In this document: positions 30,687-41,418 of the stretch, in pieces
How the letters are laid out: every line of letters starts with the position of its first letter
Numbering within the stretch: position 1 is the first letter of the stretch
NCBI GenBank assembly: GCA_016801885.1
Contig: CM028895.1
Location: 16,202,001-16,266,000, forward strand
Length of the DNA: 64,000 bases
Direction: 5' to 3'
DNA from: Toxotes chatareus
Taxonomy: Eukaryota; Chordata; Actinopteri; Toxotidae
The notes under the pieces: generated by a model
The model's database searches: none
Told to the model about the DNA's origin: nothing
What the model saw: only the letters and a program-made list of their open reading frames with translations
Made by a program: the position numbers and the translations under genes

Positions 30687-33600
30687 CTACAGGGAGGAAA
30701 GAAAGATTTAGAGTGAGACATCTAGCTGGGCAAACATGAACAACAAACAGAAATAAGAAAAACAATGCCTGTCATTTTTCGGGAATCAAGAGTATGAACT
30801 TGTGAACTGAACTTGTGAGTCTTTTGCATCATATGTACAACTCCACTTTGCAACCTTTACAGCTGGGCCTCCTCCTCTTTTTTTTCTAACAGAAGTGCTA
30901 TTTACTAAAGCAGAAACACCACAAAAAACAATAACAGCAAGGGAAGCAGGAGGAAAACTGAGCTTTTCAAAGTTGTGATGTTTGACCTAGAAAAAAATGC
31001 CTACGAATCCTCTTTGAATTAGGGTTTGGAATTAGAAGTGGCAGCTGCACAAGCTCTCACTTCAAAAACAATGGATAACAGTCAGTTTCCGATGTTCAGG
31101 GTCAGACTCCAGCTTTATTTGTTTGAGCTGCTACATCATCGTCTGTGGTGTTTGGTACATTCTAATTAATGGCAGCGCAGGATGTTTGAACAGCTCATTG
31201 ATGTTTATCGGCTTTGATGAGAGAAAACTGCCACCATCATGGGCCCTGATTATAGCTTTATTCATCTAACACTGAATCTATGCTGGTAATGATCCCAGCA
31301 CCTACACACACACAAACACAAACACACACACACTAAACGCTTTACTGTTTCTTAATGCAAGTGTACACAGAAGAAAATGAACTGCACGGTTAAATTATAC
31401 TATATAACCTCCTATATTGTGTTGTGCTACAAATGCTTTAACACACACACAAACACAGGCACACAAAGTTTTGCCTGATAAAATGATCAAATGGCAGCAG
31501 AGTGCTGATTACAAGGAGTGATTCACCATCAACAGATGTTGTGTGATCATAAACAAGAGGATTTTTGTCAGAGCCATGAATCAAACTGCCTGCCCTAATG
31601 CTGGCAGGTGCTATTATTATTCCAGGCAAACTTGAGTTCCAACTCTGAGGAGAGAACAAGTGGCTAAACTAAAGCTCTGGTTGAGTCAGTCTGCCTCTTT
31701 GATCACAAGCGAGAGATTCAAAGTTACTTCAAGAGCTAAAACTTCAAGTCCAACATTCTTCTTCTGTCTTCTTCATTCTGCTTCTGTGGACTTCTTCTGC
31801 CGTTACCACTACACCTGATATAACTGTGATTAAAGTGCCGTCGTTGTATTTACTAATGTGATTGCAACATGGATTCTGAGAGGTTTACTAAACTGGCACA
31901 AAATAAATTAAAGTCAAATTTAATCAAGGCTTTATGCAGTGTATGTGACTCGGCTCAAAAATGCTTTGCTTAATCTTTGCTTGATATTTGAGAAAATTCT
32001 CAAGGCTCATTGCAGCTCACTCCATTACACACTTCTGTGATTTGCCATGCGCTTGAAAATTATTCATGTACTTCAGAGTGCTGTTTATCTTGTTTGCCCG
32101 CCACTATGTCTTATGCAAAAAAAAAAAAAGTAATACCGGATTCAATATAACTACATGATAAATGCACAAAGAGAAAGGAGATTTTCTTTCCCTCCCAACA
32201 TAATAAAACTTTATAAGACAGGTAAATTGGTGGATAATGTCATATGTTGCTTAGCTGTACGTTTGTCGAGAGGCAAGATGTTCCATAGTTTACGAGTACT
32301 GGCATATTCACAAAGACAAATGTTTTCAGTGGGTCCTCATCATTAAGGTGAGAGGACAATAATTCAAAGTGAATTTTAGAGGTGGTATGACTGCACAGGA
32401 ACGCAAAGACACAAGTAGATGCAAACTGCCATGGCTTCATATTGAATGGCCCACACTGAGCTAAAGACATGTTTGTGTTGGGCTAAACTAAAATATCTGC
32501 ACTTGAGCAAAAGGAACTGGAGTTCATGAAACATCTAAGCAGTTACATGCTTGGTGTGTATGTTGCTAGCTAGCTACAGCTTACGTCAGAACACATATTT
32601 ACAATTATCATGGTTATAACTCATTCATTTTATTATTTACATCTTAAATTTAAAAAAAAAATCATGTTTTTCAGCTAAGATGTCTAAGAAAAGCAAATGG
32701 CATATGCCATTACCTGTATAAATTACCCACTGTTGAGTATGTTACTAACATTAGATAAAAAGTGTGTTTTAACATAAAAAAAAACTATTAAAAGTTGAAG
32801 TCTGCTGCTGGTAGATGTATTTCACACACAACTTAGAATATTGTCTAAAAATATAGAGCCATATCTGTCTGGTTAGAATCATTGCTCTCACACTGAGTGA
32901 TTTTCCTTTAAAACAACCTAAGCTGCAGAATCCAGCTGATCCATGTCTATGTATATATCTTTGTGCTGTATCCGGGAAGATGAGAGCTGTGTGTTCTTCT
33001 GTGCATGTAGAGTAAGTCAGACTGTGACTGGGGACCGCCTCATTAAGGTGTTAATTGGGTTGGTTACGTGCACTATCCCTCGCTGCCGTGGGCAGTGTGT
33101 GTGTGTGTGTGTGTGAGAGGAAGTGAGTGTGTATGTATACCCTGGTAAATGTATGTACTGGTAGGATATGGGTGGGTGTTTGGGAAAAAAAAAATATAGG
33201 CACAAGCCAAAAGAGGTGTGGGCTGATGGAGAAGGGATCTAGGGAGAGGGGTGGTTCTCTTGGGGGACAGGGGGGAATCAAAAACAGACGGACGTTTTGA
33301 TGAGATGTTATTTGATTTCTGATTGATACAAGACCCTCTCTAATTGGTCTGCGCTGTGAGAGCGATGGCTCCCAGGCACAGCTGTCACAGGATCAGATGT
33401 ATGCTGATGTGCCCCTGCATCATCAATGACCTTTTTGAAAGTGAAGGCCCGTGCTACAGAAAGCTGTCATGTTGAACAGAGCAAGAGATGGCGGGAGGGT
33501 TACAGAAATCAACTTAGCAACCTGATTTCACTTGTCACAATTTATTTTATGACAAATCGGTTCTTTATTAAAAGACGCCACAAAGGAATTTACCATACAT

Positions 33601-34420
33601 TTCATTGTCTGTTCACACTTTGCACATGTCTCTCAATGGAAAACAATTACATAAAAAGGTTTTCAAACTGAATTTCTATTATAATTTTACTTCATTATTC
33701 AGTTAGCTCTTTCCCTGCTTGGGAGAGGGGGGATATCTTGCCCTAACCAGTCAGCAGTGAATGTTGTATCTGTCCCTTCAAGGTCATTTTCAGTTGACAT
33801 GGAAGCTGTGGTAGCGGTTGCTGGGTGCAGTTAATTTAATGTTGATCAAAATACTCCTGTGGTCAACGTACAGGCGAGTCTACTGTCTTTCCCCAGGTAT
33901 TTTTCAAAATCAGCCGAGGAAATCACATCGCCCACTATATCCTTGAGCTACAGGTTGAATTGCAGTTTCACTTGATTTGACCCCAAACCAGCCCCAAAAC
34001 CCCAAGCATGGCCAAGACTTAGGCAGGAGTGATTCCCAAGAAAATTAAGCTTAAAAATGCTGGACTCAGTTTATTTTACTTTATAAACCTGTTTACACCT
34101 GCTATTTTATAAAATACCAGGTATAAGCTTCTAATTGTTCAATGTAAAGTTGATAAACCTGTGACGATTCTCTAAAAAGATACCTGAGGACTTGACCTCA
34201 GAGTCCATAATGGTGTCTACGACCCTGGTTGCACTTTTCAACAATGTTTTTGCCAGCTGCATTAAGTTGGGTCAGGGCAGGCGCTGAGCCCATTCAAACA
34301 TAAATGTCAAGTTCAGCCTCAGGTGAAAATGTCAGTGCCTACTCTGTGCCGTCCAGCAGCCTCGACAGATGTGACTAGCTCACTTGCCAAATCTATTGAT
34401 TTTCCCCAAGACCAATTACC
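30687..34420. other. non-coding DNA, no gene seen
   Basis: Contains CA runs near 31302-31333 and 31440-31463, a pyrimidine-rich CTTCTT stretch at 31755-31800, an A-run at about 32118-32130 and a (GT)10 array at 33095-33115. The block at 33290-33430 is non-repetitive and might be regulatory, but I have no direct evidence. Confidence 0.6.
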
Positions 34421-34424
34421 CCGG

Positions 34425-34665
34425 CGTCAGAGATCTCACTCACGAGTTCCGGACGGCAGGGGGATTCTCTGACTTTAATCACACATCAATGCTAGCCCCT
34501 CGGAGCAATCTCCACTGTTTATCCCTAGCCCCAGCCCTTTGCCAACTCTATATCGATTACTACCCAGCTTTAGCCCTGTTCTGCGATCCGTCGCTATCTG
34601 TGTCCATCCGCCAGCCGTCCCTCTCGATCTCTCTCCTCGTGGCGGCAGAAAAACAGCCGGAGGGA
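34425..34665. other. CpG-rich patch in CpG-poor surroundings
   Basis: About 16 CpG dinucleotides fall within roughly 240 bp, for example in 'CCGGCGTC', 'TTCCGGACGG', 'GCGATCCGTCGC', 'CCGCCAGCCGTCC' and 'CGTGGCGGCAG'. Most of the window is depleted in CpG. Both strands also stay open here (95 codons plus, 130 codons minus), as expected when base composition is higher in GC. It could be an orphan CpG island, an enhancer, or an exon I do not recognise. Confidence 0.45.
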
Positions 34666-34918
34666 GCTTAGGCAGAGGAGAACAGAACACAAGTGTGATG
34701 ATTTCCTCATGAAACTGCCATTGATTTTGTGACATGCTGATGCCATTTCTCTCTCTGTCAGGAGAAGGAGTGAGAGAATTATCTGGTCTTGATAGAGCAG
34801 CATTGCTGGTTATGTAAAACTGTAAATGCTTGTGGAGAGCGGGGTGAAGCACAGGTGGTTGATTCACAGCCAGGCAGGTGGAATGTGGTAGGATTTAGTG
34901 ATTTACTCACTTTGTGTC

Positions 34919-34943
34919 TTTTTTTTTTTTTTTTTTTTTTTTT
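34919..34943. repeat. T25 homopolymer run
   Basis: Twenty-five consecutive T. It could be the A-tail of a retroposed sequence on the minus strand, but I recognised no retroposon body on the lower-coordinate side. Confidence 0.95.
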
Positions 34944-34993
34944 AATTCAGTCTGGAGGTACAGAGGGGAATTTGTCTGTCAGAACAGGAAAGG

Positions 34994-35148
34994 CACAGGT
35001 ATAATTTATAACATTAATGATGGCTGCATTCCATACAGCTGCACCAGGTTCAGGGTCCTGGTATTGTACACACTGGCTAACTGGCAGTGACTTGTTGGGA
35101 CGCCAACATGGAGCAGAGCGATCATTAATATTATTTGTAACACCTGTA
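34994..35148. repeat. short palindromic dispersed element, copy 2 (MITE-like)
   Basis: The left end 'CACAGGTATAATTTATAACA' and the right end (reverse complement begins ACAGGTGTTACAAATAATAT) are imperfect inverted repeats that both run into ATTAATGA. The internal part shares 'GCATTCCATA', 'CCAGGTTCAGG' and 'GTACACACTGGCT' with the copy at 23089-23245. Length is about 155 bp. Confidence 0.65.
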
Positions 35149-35189
35149 ATTTTCCCACCATAATGAGTCAAAATGTTTGCAATGACAAA

Positions 35190-35400
35190 TGATACACTCA
35201 AGTACTTTTCTTAAGTATACTTCAGAGTCCCCATATTCAGCTGTTTTATACTTTTACTCCATCGCAGAGGCAAATATATCCTGGTACACAAAAAAAACTA
35301 TAAATGTGTTATAAATTAGTAGCTAAAATGAGCTTTACCTGCACCCGCTCCAACAATAAAATCCTATCTTGTGCTCAAACGCATCAATAAAAACACTCAG
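35190..35400. repeat. probable percomorph dispersed repeat ('CAAGTACTTTTCTTAAGTA' type)
   Basis: Opens with 'ACTCAAGTACTTTTCTTAAG', then 'TATACTTTTACTCCATCGCA', 'TAGTAGCTAAAATGAGCT', 'CTCCAACAATAAAATCC' and 'CGCATCAATAAAAACACTC'. This order matches a very common percomorph repeat, usually regarded as a non-autonomous hAT-type element, that carries the AGTACTTTTACTTAAGTA signature. The match is from memory; the terminal CAGTG ends are not visible. Confidence 0.5.
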
Positions 35401-37029
35401 GAGCTACTTTTCTTCAGTACAATTACTTTTATTCTTCATCTGCTGGTAGTACATCCACACCACTGCTTAAACCTGCAGTAATTTTATGGCATGTCACAGA
35501 CACTCATTTCAGTGCTTTCATCACAAAATAACATGCTGACACACAGCACCTCACCAGGAGACATGTTGTTGTTTACTGCTTGTAGTCCCAGTCCATTTGC
35601 TCTCAGGCAGGTCTCCAAATGATTTTGTCTTTAAACCAACTGACCCAAGGGAATCTCAGGTAAGCAAGGAAAATCAAATGTGCCATTATTCTTCAAACGC
35701 TGCAATCTCTTATTTTTATTTATATATTTATCTATTTGCAGTTCAGCTGCGTTGACCATGTCTTCAGACTTAGATCAGAACAGCCTTTTATTAGCAGAGT
35801 CCTTCTAACTTGGGGATAGATGTGAGATAGTTCACCACTAAGTGCAGTTTGATTACCTCATCATAATTTGGCTCGCTGGTGCCACTCCGGACGGTCAGGC
35901 AGCCAAAGTACTTGATGTGTGTGTTTGCATGTGAATTTGTGGCTTTGAGAATAAATGTGTATTTAACTGTGTTTGTGTGCATATGAGTTTGGCATGATAT
36001 TTTTGGAGTGTGTGGGTTCCAGCAGAGGTGTGTGTACATGTGCATGTGTGTTTGTGTGCATGTGTGCATGAGTGTGTGTGTTTTGGCTGAGTCACGGTGG
36101 TTCTGGCAGGGTCGAGGCAGGCTGAGCTGCGATGGGTTGAGTTTGGACGAGCTGGAGGAGCGGACGTGGGAAACCTCTCTCCTGTTCTCCCATCTGTTCT
36201 GCTCAATGGAGGTGCAAGAGGTGATAGAGGTGCTGAGTGTGGTGTGTGTGTGTGTGTGTGCGCGTGTGTGTGTGTGTAAAGGGTGGAGTTAGAGGGACAA
36301 AAGGATCACACCTACATATACAAAAGTGTACAGGTATGGAGATAAACAGAATCACACACACAAACACACACATACAGGTATTTACTTATATACCCATACG
36401 CACAAGTTGCACACATGTATGAATGCACACACACCTGCAACAACTGCAGTAAACAGACACACATGCAAACTCAAATACTTATCAGCCACTTACTAAAACT
36501 ACAAAAGATATCTCCCTATTATGCACACACTACACACACTCCTGCACGCACGTACACACGCCTCTGAGCCACAGATGGTGGAGTGAAGGGGTTAGGGCTT
36601 CCTGAGGTCTGTGCCTAAGTATCCTGTGGGCAACATCTCTAGAGCCAAATTTCATCTTCCTCCTCCTCCACCTCCTACTCTTCACCTCCTCCTCCCGTTC
36701 TCCTTCTCTCCTGACATGACACTCATTCATCACCTGCAGGCAGGAATCCTGCTTTACAGCCATTAGGATGCAGGTGGTGCATCAGTCTAACCTTGGCCGA
36801 AGGTCTGACTCCTTCAGTGGTACTCTGAGGTTCTGACATGGCAGCATGTGCACGCGTGCACGCACACGTGCATGCGTGCGGTTTAGTGTGCTAGTGGTAC
36901 TAGTTTTGGTACTTTAGCTATATTTTATGCTGATGACATACTGAATGTAAAACTTGTGACAGACAATTTTACGTACGGTAAGTTGACTGAGTACTTCCTC
37001 CCAGCCCAGACGGTTAGTATTTGTATTGT
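35401..37029. other. non-coding DNA with GT arrays and a Z-prone tract
   Basis: A GT-rich zone covers about 36008-36085, with a cleaner (GT)n array at 36242-36277, and there are scattered CA runs to 36560. Frames over it are low-complexity. A purine-pyrimidine alternating tract lies at 36844-36880. No gene is recognised. Confidence 0.65.
36844..36880. other. 37-bp perfect purine-pyrimidine alternation (Z-DNA-prone)
   Basis: Strict alternation of purine and pyrimidine over 37 bp with mixed CG, CA and TG steps, not a simple CA array. It contains a 14-bp perfect palindrome, GTGCACGCGTGCAC, at 36848-36861. CG and CA steps in alternation are the classic Z-DNA formers. Confidence 0.8.
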
Positions 37030-38060
37030 TCTTCTCAAGTCTCAGCTTTAATTTGAGTGAAAATACACAGTATATAAATAAATATATATTGTGCCCAAAT
37101 TGCAAGGGTTCAAAAGTAATTGGTCACTTGGCCACTGAATGTTTCTTGTGCAGCTGTGTGTTGTTTCAATGTCAGTTCATACACAAAAGAGCTCACATGT
37201 GGCTCAGATTCTGTCAACACGAGGAGTAAAGAGACACATTCTAAAAAAGCAGCTGCACACAGGAAAATTAGAAAATGGCAAATAAATTGTTAGACCGAGG
37301 AGTACAAAACTTGTGGATGACTGGAAAATTATTTGCATGGTGAAGAAAAACCCCTTTGTGAAGTCAATAATGCTCTGCTGCATGTAGGCGGACATGTTTC
37401 CAGACATTTTTTCACCACATTATTGAACCTCAAACACTGAAAGCTCAGGCTACAGTTTGCAAAAAAGAAACTGATAAAGTTCTGGCAGAAAGTTCTATGG
37501 ACTGGTGAAACAAAAATTAGTCTCTATCCGAAAGATGAAAAGAGGAAAACATGGAGAAAAAAAAAATAGAACAGCTCATGACCCAAAGCCACCACCTCAT
37601 CTGTCAAACATGGTGGTGGCTCTGTTACGCTTGGACATGTCTGGCTGCCAGTGGAACTGACACACTGGCATTTATTGATGATTTCAAATCTGACATAAGC
37701 TAGAGGATGAATGCAGAGGTGTGCAGGAGCTTTCTGTGAGCTCAGATTCAGCCAAACGCATCAAAACTCATTGGACCACATTTCATCATTCAGCAGGACA
37801 ATGATCCTAAACATACAGCCAAAGCAACCAAAGAGCTTTTCAGGGTGACGAGTTGGAGTAGACTTGACTGAGTCAGTCACCTGATCTCAATCTGACTAAG
37901 CTACATTCCACTTGCTGAAGAAACTAAAGGCAGAGAGACCCCACAACAAGCAAAGGAGGCTGCAGTGAAGGCCAGAGAGAGCATCACGAGGGAAGACACT
38001 AAAACGTCTGCTGATGTCTGTAGGTCAAAGACTTGAGGCAGGCATTGACTGTGAAGGATA
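37030..38060 (+). mobile_element. decayed Tc1-like transposon (Tc1/mariner), plus orientation
   Basis: The left part carries 'CTCAGCTTTAATTTGAGTG' (about 37042) and 'GGGTTCAAAAGTAATTGGTC' (about 37106). These correspond to the terminal-repeat and sub-terminal sequence of a widespread fish Tc1 family with long inverted repeats. The transposase remnant follows. The matching right inverted repeat is not recognisable past about 38060, so the element is probably 3' truncated or too decayed. It cannot transpose. Confidence 0.8.
37180..38055 (+). pseudogene. Tc1-like transposase, broken copy
   Basis: Tc1 transposases are about 340-residue DDE recombinases. In order I see 'WTGETKISLY' (about 37497-37526), 'SVKHGGGSVTLGHV' (about 37604-37645), a 'WLPVELTHWHLLM' block, 'QQDNDPKHTAKATKELF' (about 37793-37843), 'SPDLN' (about 37877-37891), then 'AERPHNKQR' and the C-terminal 'LMSVGQRLEAG'. 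The family normally has WTDET, QQDNDPKHTA and SPDLNPIEH. Here the first catalytic Asp is Gly and the 'PIE' Glu is replaced ('LTK'); only the middle Asp remains. Several frame changes and an A10-type insertion near 37558 break the frame. Confidence 0.85.
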
Positions 38061-38411
38061 AACTTTGAACTTTGTGTTAAAAGGGCTACAGCTCCCACAC
38101 AGTTCTTTCTATACTGATGTAAACCTACTCAAATGAACTTAGACTGGGGCTGTAATACAAAGCTACTGTCTCTCCATTAGCTTCATATGCAAACACAAGC
38201 TACTGTAAAGTAGTAGTAAACATAAAACAAATCCAGACTGTTGGAGATTATATATAAAAGAACTACAATAAAAATATATGGAAGTTGATACTTAAGGGAG
38301 GCTGCTTCTCCTTACAGAGCCTCCTGATGCTGACTATAAACACATTTGTAGGTCGGCGGGTATACAGTCAAACATACAGAATCACATTTAAGGCATACAT
38401 GAATAAAACTG
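38061..38411. other. non-coding DNA, no gene seen
   Basis: About 350 bp of unassigned A/T-rich sequence between the Tc1 remnant and a microsatellite. It may include the decayed right end of the Tc1 element. Confidence 0.55.
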
Positions 38412-38428
38412 CCCCCCCACACACACAG

Positions 38429-38461
<33 letters not shown>
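38412..38461. repeat. C7 / (CA)n / (TA)n compound microsatellite
   Basis: C7 at 38412-38418 is followed by a CA array with one GA interruption to about 38443, then (TA)9 to 38461. Confidence 0.95.
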
Positions 38462-39098
38462 CACCCTCCTCCCAATAATCCCACCTCCCCAGAGTCTCTC
38501 CAAACAGGTGACATCCTGTGCTGTTCCTGGTTTGAAATAATCTCATACAACAGATGGGTCCTTTTCCCCAAGCCTGCCAGCCAGCCCCACACTGCACCGC
38601 GGGCACTCATGGCAGTGAAAATATGAATGCTGCCCACGCCAGGAGAGCAGTCCAATTCTCATCGCAGTGCCCACCATCGCCGCCACCACACACACCACTC
38701 CACCGGTACTGGTTTCTTTCCGGAAATACCAGTGGGCGTTTGTTTCACTCTGTGTGCTCTTTGCTCCGGACTGAGGTGTTATGCATGCGTGTGTTTCCCA
38801 TTGTGGAGTTGTCAGTGAAACTTCTGTGAAAAAGACCTATCCTGCGTGGTGCTGCAGCGACAGGTAGGCTGCACAGTGCAGAAATGTGCAGGAGACCAAC
38901 AGACAGGACAGCAGGACATCAGTAATGTATGAAAGCAGGTATGTGTCTCGAATGCAGCTTAATTCATCTGTCCCTTTTGGCTTCCCCAATCAGCTAAGCT
39001 CCAATCTGCCTTCACAGACACCATAAGGAAGAAGATAATAAAGAAACTGAAAGACACTGAGAGAGATGGATGCATCAGAGAGGGCGTCAAGATCAACT
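38462..39098. other. non-coding DNA, no gene seen
   Basis: Unassigned; modest GC in 38560-38760. The small frames on both strands show no recognisable domain. Confidence 0.55.
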
Positions 39099-39622
39099 TT
39101 AAAGGAACAGTTTGATATTTTGGGGAATAAATGTATTTGCTTTCTTGCCTTGAGTTATATGAGAAGATTGATACCACTGACATATCATTAAATATGAAGC
39201 TGCAGTTAGGGGACACATAGCTTAGCTAAGCATAAAGACTGGAAATAGAGGGAATCAACTAACCTGGTTCTGTCTAAAGGAAACAAAAAATCTGACTTCG
39301 AGCCGCTGTAACACTCAATAAATAACGTGTTTTAGTTAGTTTGTTTAAACTGTTGGATGAATTTTCAATTTTCATTTGTTCCACAGAGAATCTTACTGCT
39401 GTTGAAGGAAAAACATTAGATGGATCGCTTTGAAATTTGGTGCAGACATTCATGGTCCCCAGAGGATGATGATGCCCTGACATTTTTTTATAGAAGAATC
39501 AGTTGAAAACATTTGTCCAATATGACCAAAGTATTTAATATTCAATGGACAGAGAGGTATCAATCTTCTCATGTAAGAAATAGCAAATAACCTTATTTCC
39601 CACGTTTTACTGTTCCTTTAAA
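39099..39622. repeat. percomorph inverted-repeat element, copy A
   Basis: Long terminal inverted repeats: the left starts 'TTAAAGGAACAGTTTGATAT', and the reverse complement of the right end starts 'TTAAAGGAACAGTAAAACGT'. Both arms then share TATTTGCT and 'ATGAGAAGATTGATACC', so the arms are roughly 80-90 bp. The interior has the family signature 'AAATATGAAGCTGCAG' and 'AGCATAAAGACTGGAAATAG'. At 39414-39484 it contains 'AAATTTGGTGCAGACATTC' followed by 'ATGGTCCCCAGAGGATGA', a motif of a different common fish repeat, so one element may be nested in the other. No coding is seen; a non-autonomous DNA element is likely. Confidence 0.8.
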
Positions 39623-39822
39623 CAAATTTTGGCTCATTTCATATGGATATGAGCAACATCTTGACTTGTAGTTACAACTGTGCCCTTTTGATAAGCCTGA
39701 TCTGAAGTTTTCATTATGTCATGTTGACACCCAGCTGTGAGACCTGATGCATAAGGATGAATTCCAGTTCGAAAGGCCATTTCTCTACAACTGCAAACAC
39801 CATTCAGATGCTGATGTGTGAG

Positions 39823-39856
<34 letters not shown>

Positions 39857-40368
39857 GCCAAAAAAGCTCACTGCATCCTAAATTAATCACGCCACTTTAA
39901 CATCTATGTGTTCTCTGCTGAGCCAGCTCTAAAGTTGGAGCGAGTGTGAGAGAGAAAGAATGCTAAGCAGCTTCCCAGACTCTTAGCATCACAAGAGAAA
40001 CTCAGCACAGTTAACAAAACACTCCTCCTTGTCCTCATCTTCTTTTATGTCCCTCTTTGAGCCAAACACCTCCTCTCTCTCCACCTGCCTCACCACCTCG
40101 TCTCACCAACTTTTATATTTCTCCATCAATCCTCTGTCCTCCTCCTCAAATCCCGCCTCTGGTACCTCATTAATATCACCTCAAATCTTCCCTCCTTCCC
40201 AATATTTTCCCCCCCTGTCCTTTTCTTACTCCTCTGTCGTCCACTTGCATCCTCCTCCTTCGTCCTCCCCCCTCTGCACCCTCTGAGCGCTGTTCTGTTA
40301 CAGCTCAGCTGGTGACGGCGTGCCAGGAGACTGCTCCTTTTGTGCCCTGCTGAAAAGGACTCGTAGCT

Positions 40369-40373
<5 letters not shown>

Positions 40374-40416
<43 letters not shown>
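40374..40416. repeat. (GT)21 microsatellite
   Basis: A pure GT array of about 43 bp, directly followed by the G-quadruplex-like run at 40423. Confidence 0.97.
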
Positions 40417-40420
<4 letters not shown>

Positions 40421-40422
40421 AA

Positions 40423-40452
40423 GGGGATGGGTGGGTCTGGGGGGCTGGGGGG
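40423..40452 (+). other. canonical G-quadruplex-forming run
   Basis: The plus strand reads G4-AT-G3-T-G3-TCT-G6-CT-G6: five G-tracts of three or more separated by loops of one to three bases. This meets the usual G3+N1-7 definition of a quadruplex motif. Confidence 0.85.
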
Positions 40453-41418
40453 TCAGACAGATTGACATAGGCATCCATCAACAGCGAGCGTGCGGCCTGC
40501 CTATCGCTGTCACAGAGATTTCACTCGAGCTTGTCCGCATCAATTATCTGTGGCAGATAACTGGGACATAACTACACACACGCACACAGTCACACACACC
40601 TACCACCACCCCCGTCTCATGCCAAATATCACATACTGCTAGTGTAGCAGCTTCCCTAAAATTTTATTGATGTCAGCCCCCCACTCACCAACACACACAC
40701 TTACACACACTCACATGCATAAAAGCTCAACAACCTCAAACTCATCTCTCTTTCAGCACTAGCCGTAATAAAGACACAAAAGAGGGCTGCGTGTTTTGAA
40801 GCCCAGTAGAGCATGACACTGAAGTGAAGAAGTAGCCTTGTTAAAAGCTTGCAGCTCTATCTTCGTCTGTGTCTCCCACTAATGGATGGGTAAATTTAGA
40901 AATATAGTCAAAAGAGAAGAGAAGAGAGGGGAGGAAATGGTTTCAGCCTGAGGAATCTTCTTCTTTTTGGGTTGACGATTGAAAAGAGCTTTACTTAATG
41001 TGCTGAAAAGGAGTTTAAAAAGATCAACCTGCTCATAGTGTTTTAATCTAGAGCAAAAAAAAAAACAAAAAAAAACAAAGAGTTTTCCTTAACACTGTGT
41101 CCTCTGTTGTCATGTGAGAACAATACCTGCACTAAGTTAAAGACCACATGGCAAAATGGTGGCGTGATGGTTAACCATAAAATATGACAGAATGGAAAAT
41201 GACAGAAGAAAGAAAGGACCTGTGGGGGATGATATCACCATAATGATATTCATCCTAATGCACCGTCTGGAGTAATGGCTTTTGGACGGTCCTTTGACCA
41301 AGCCCTGAGCAACAGTGATTTAATGATTTATTGACAGTGGCATGCCTCATGGCAATACAACAAAATATGAGCTTATAATCAAGCCACTGTGAAATTATTA
41401 TTTCATGCACATTTGATG

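Larger units (their letters stand above)
39623..41418. other. non-coding DNA with GT arrays and pyrimidine-rich zone
   Basis: Includes (GT)14 at 39826-39853, a strongly pyrimidine-rich stretch at 40020-40285 (mostly CCTC and TCTC words) and an A-rich run with C interruptions at about 41055-41080. The 85-codon plus frame at 40029-40286 is a Ser/Pro/Leu composition artefact of the pyrimidine-rich stretch. Confidence 0.65.

Noticed and set aside
34475..34867. 130-codon minus frame overlapping the CpG-rich patch
   Set aside because: The opposite strand is open too, as GC-richer DNA allows; no domain was recognised. Kept only as part of the CpG-patch finding.
34860..34943. T25 run as the tail of a retrogene or SINE on the minus strand
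   Set aside because: No recognisable body and no target-site duplication visible.
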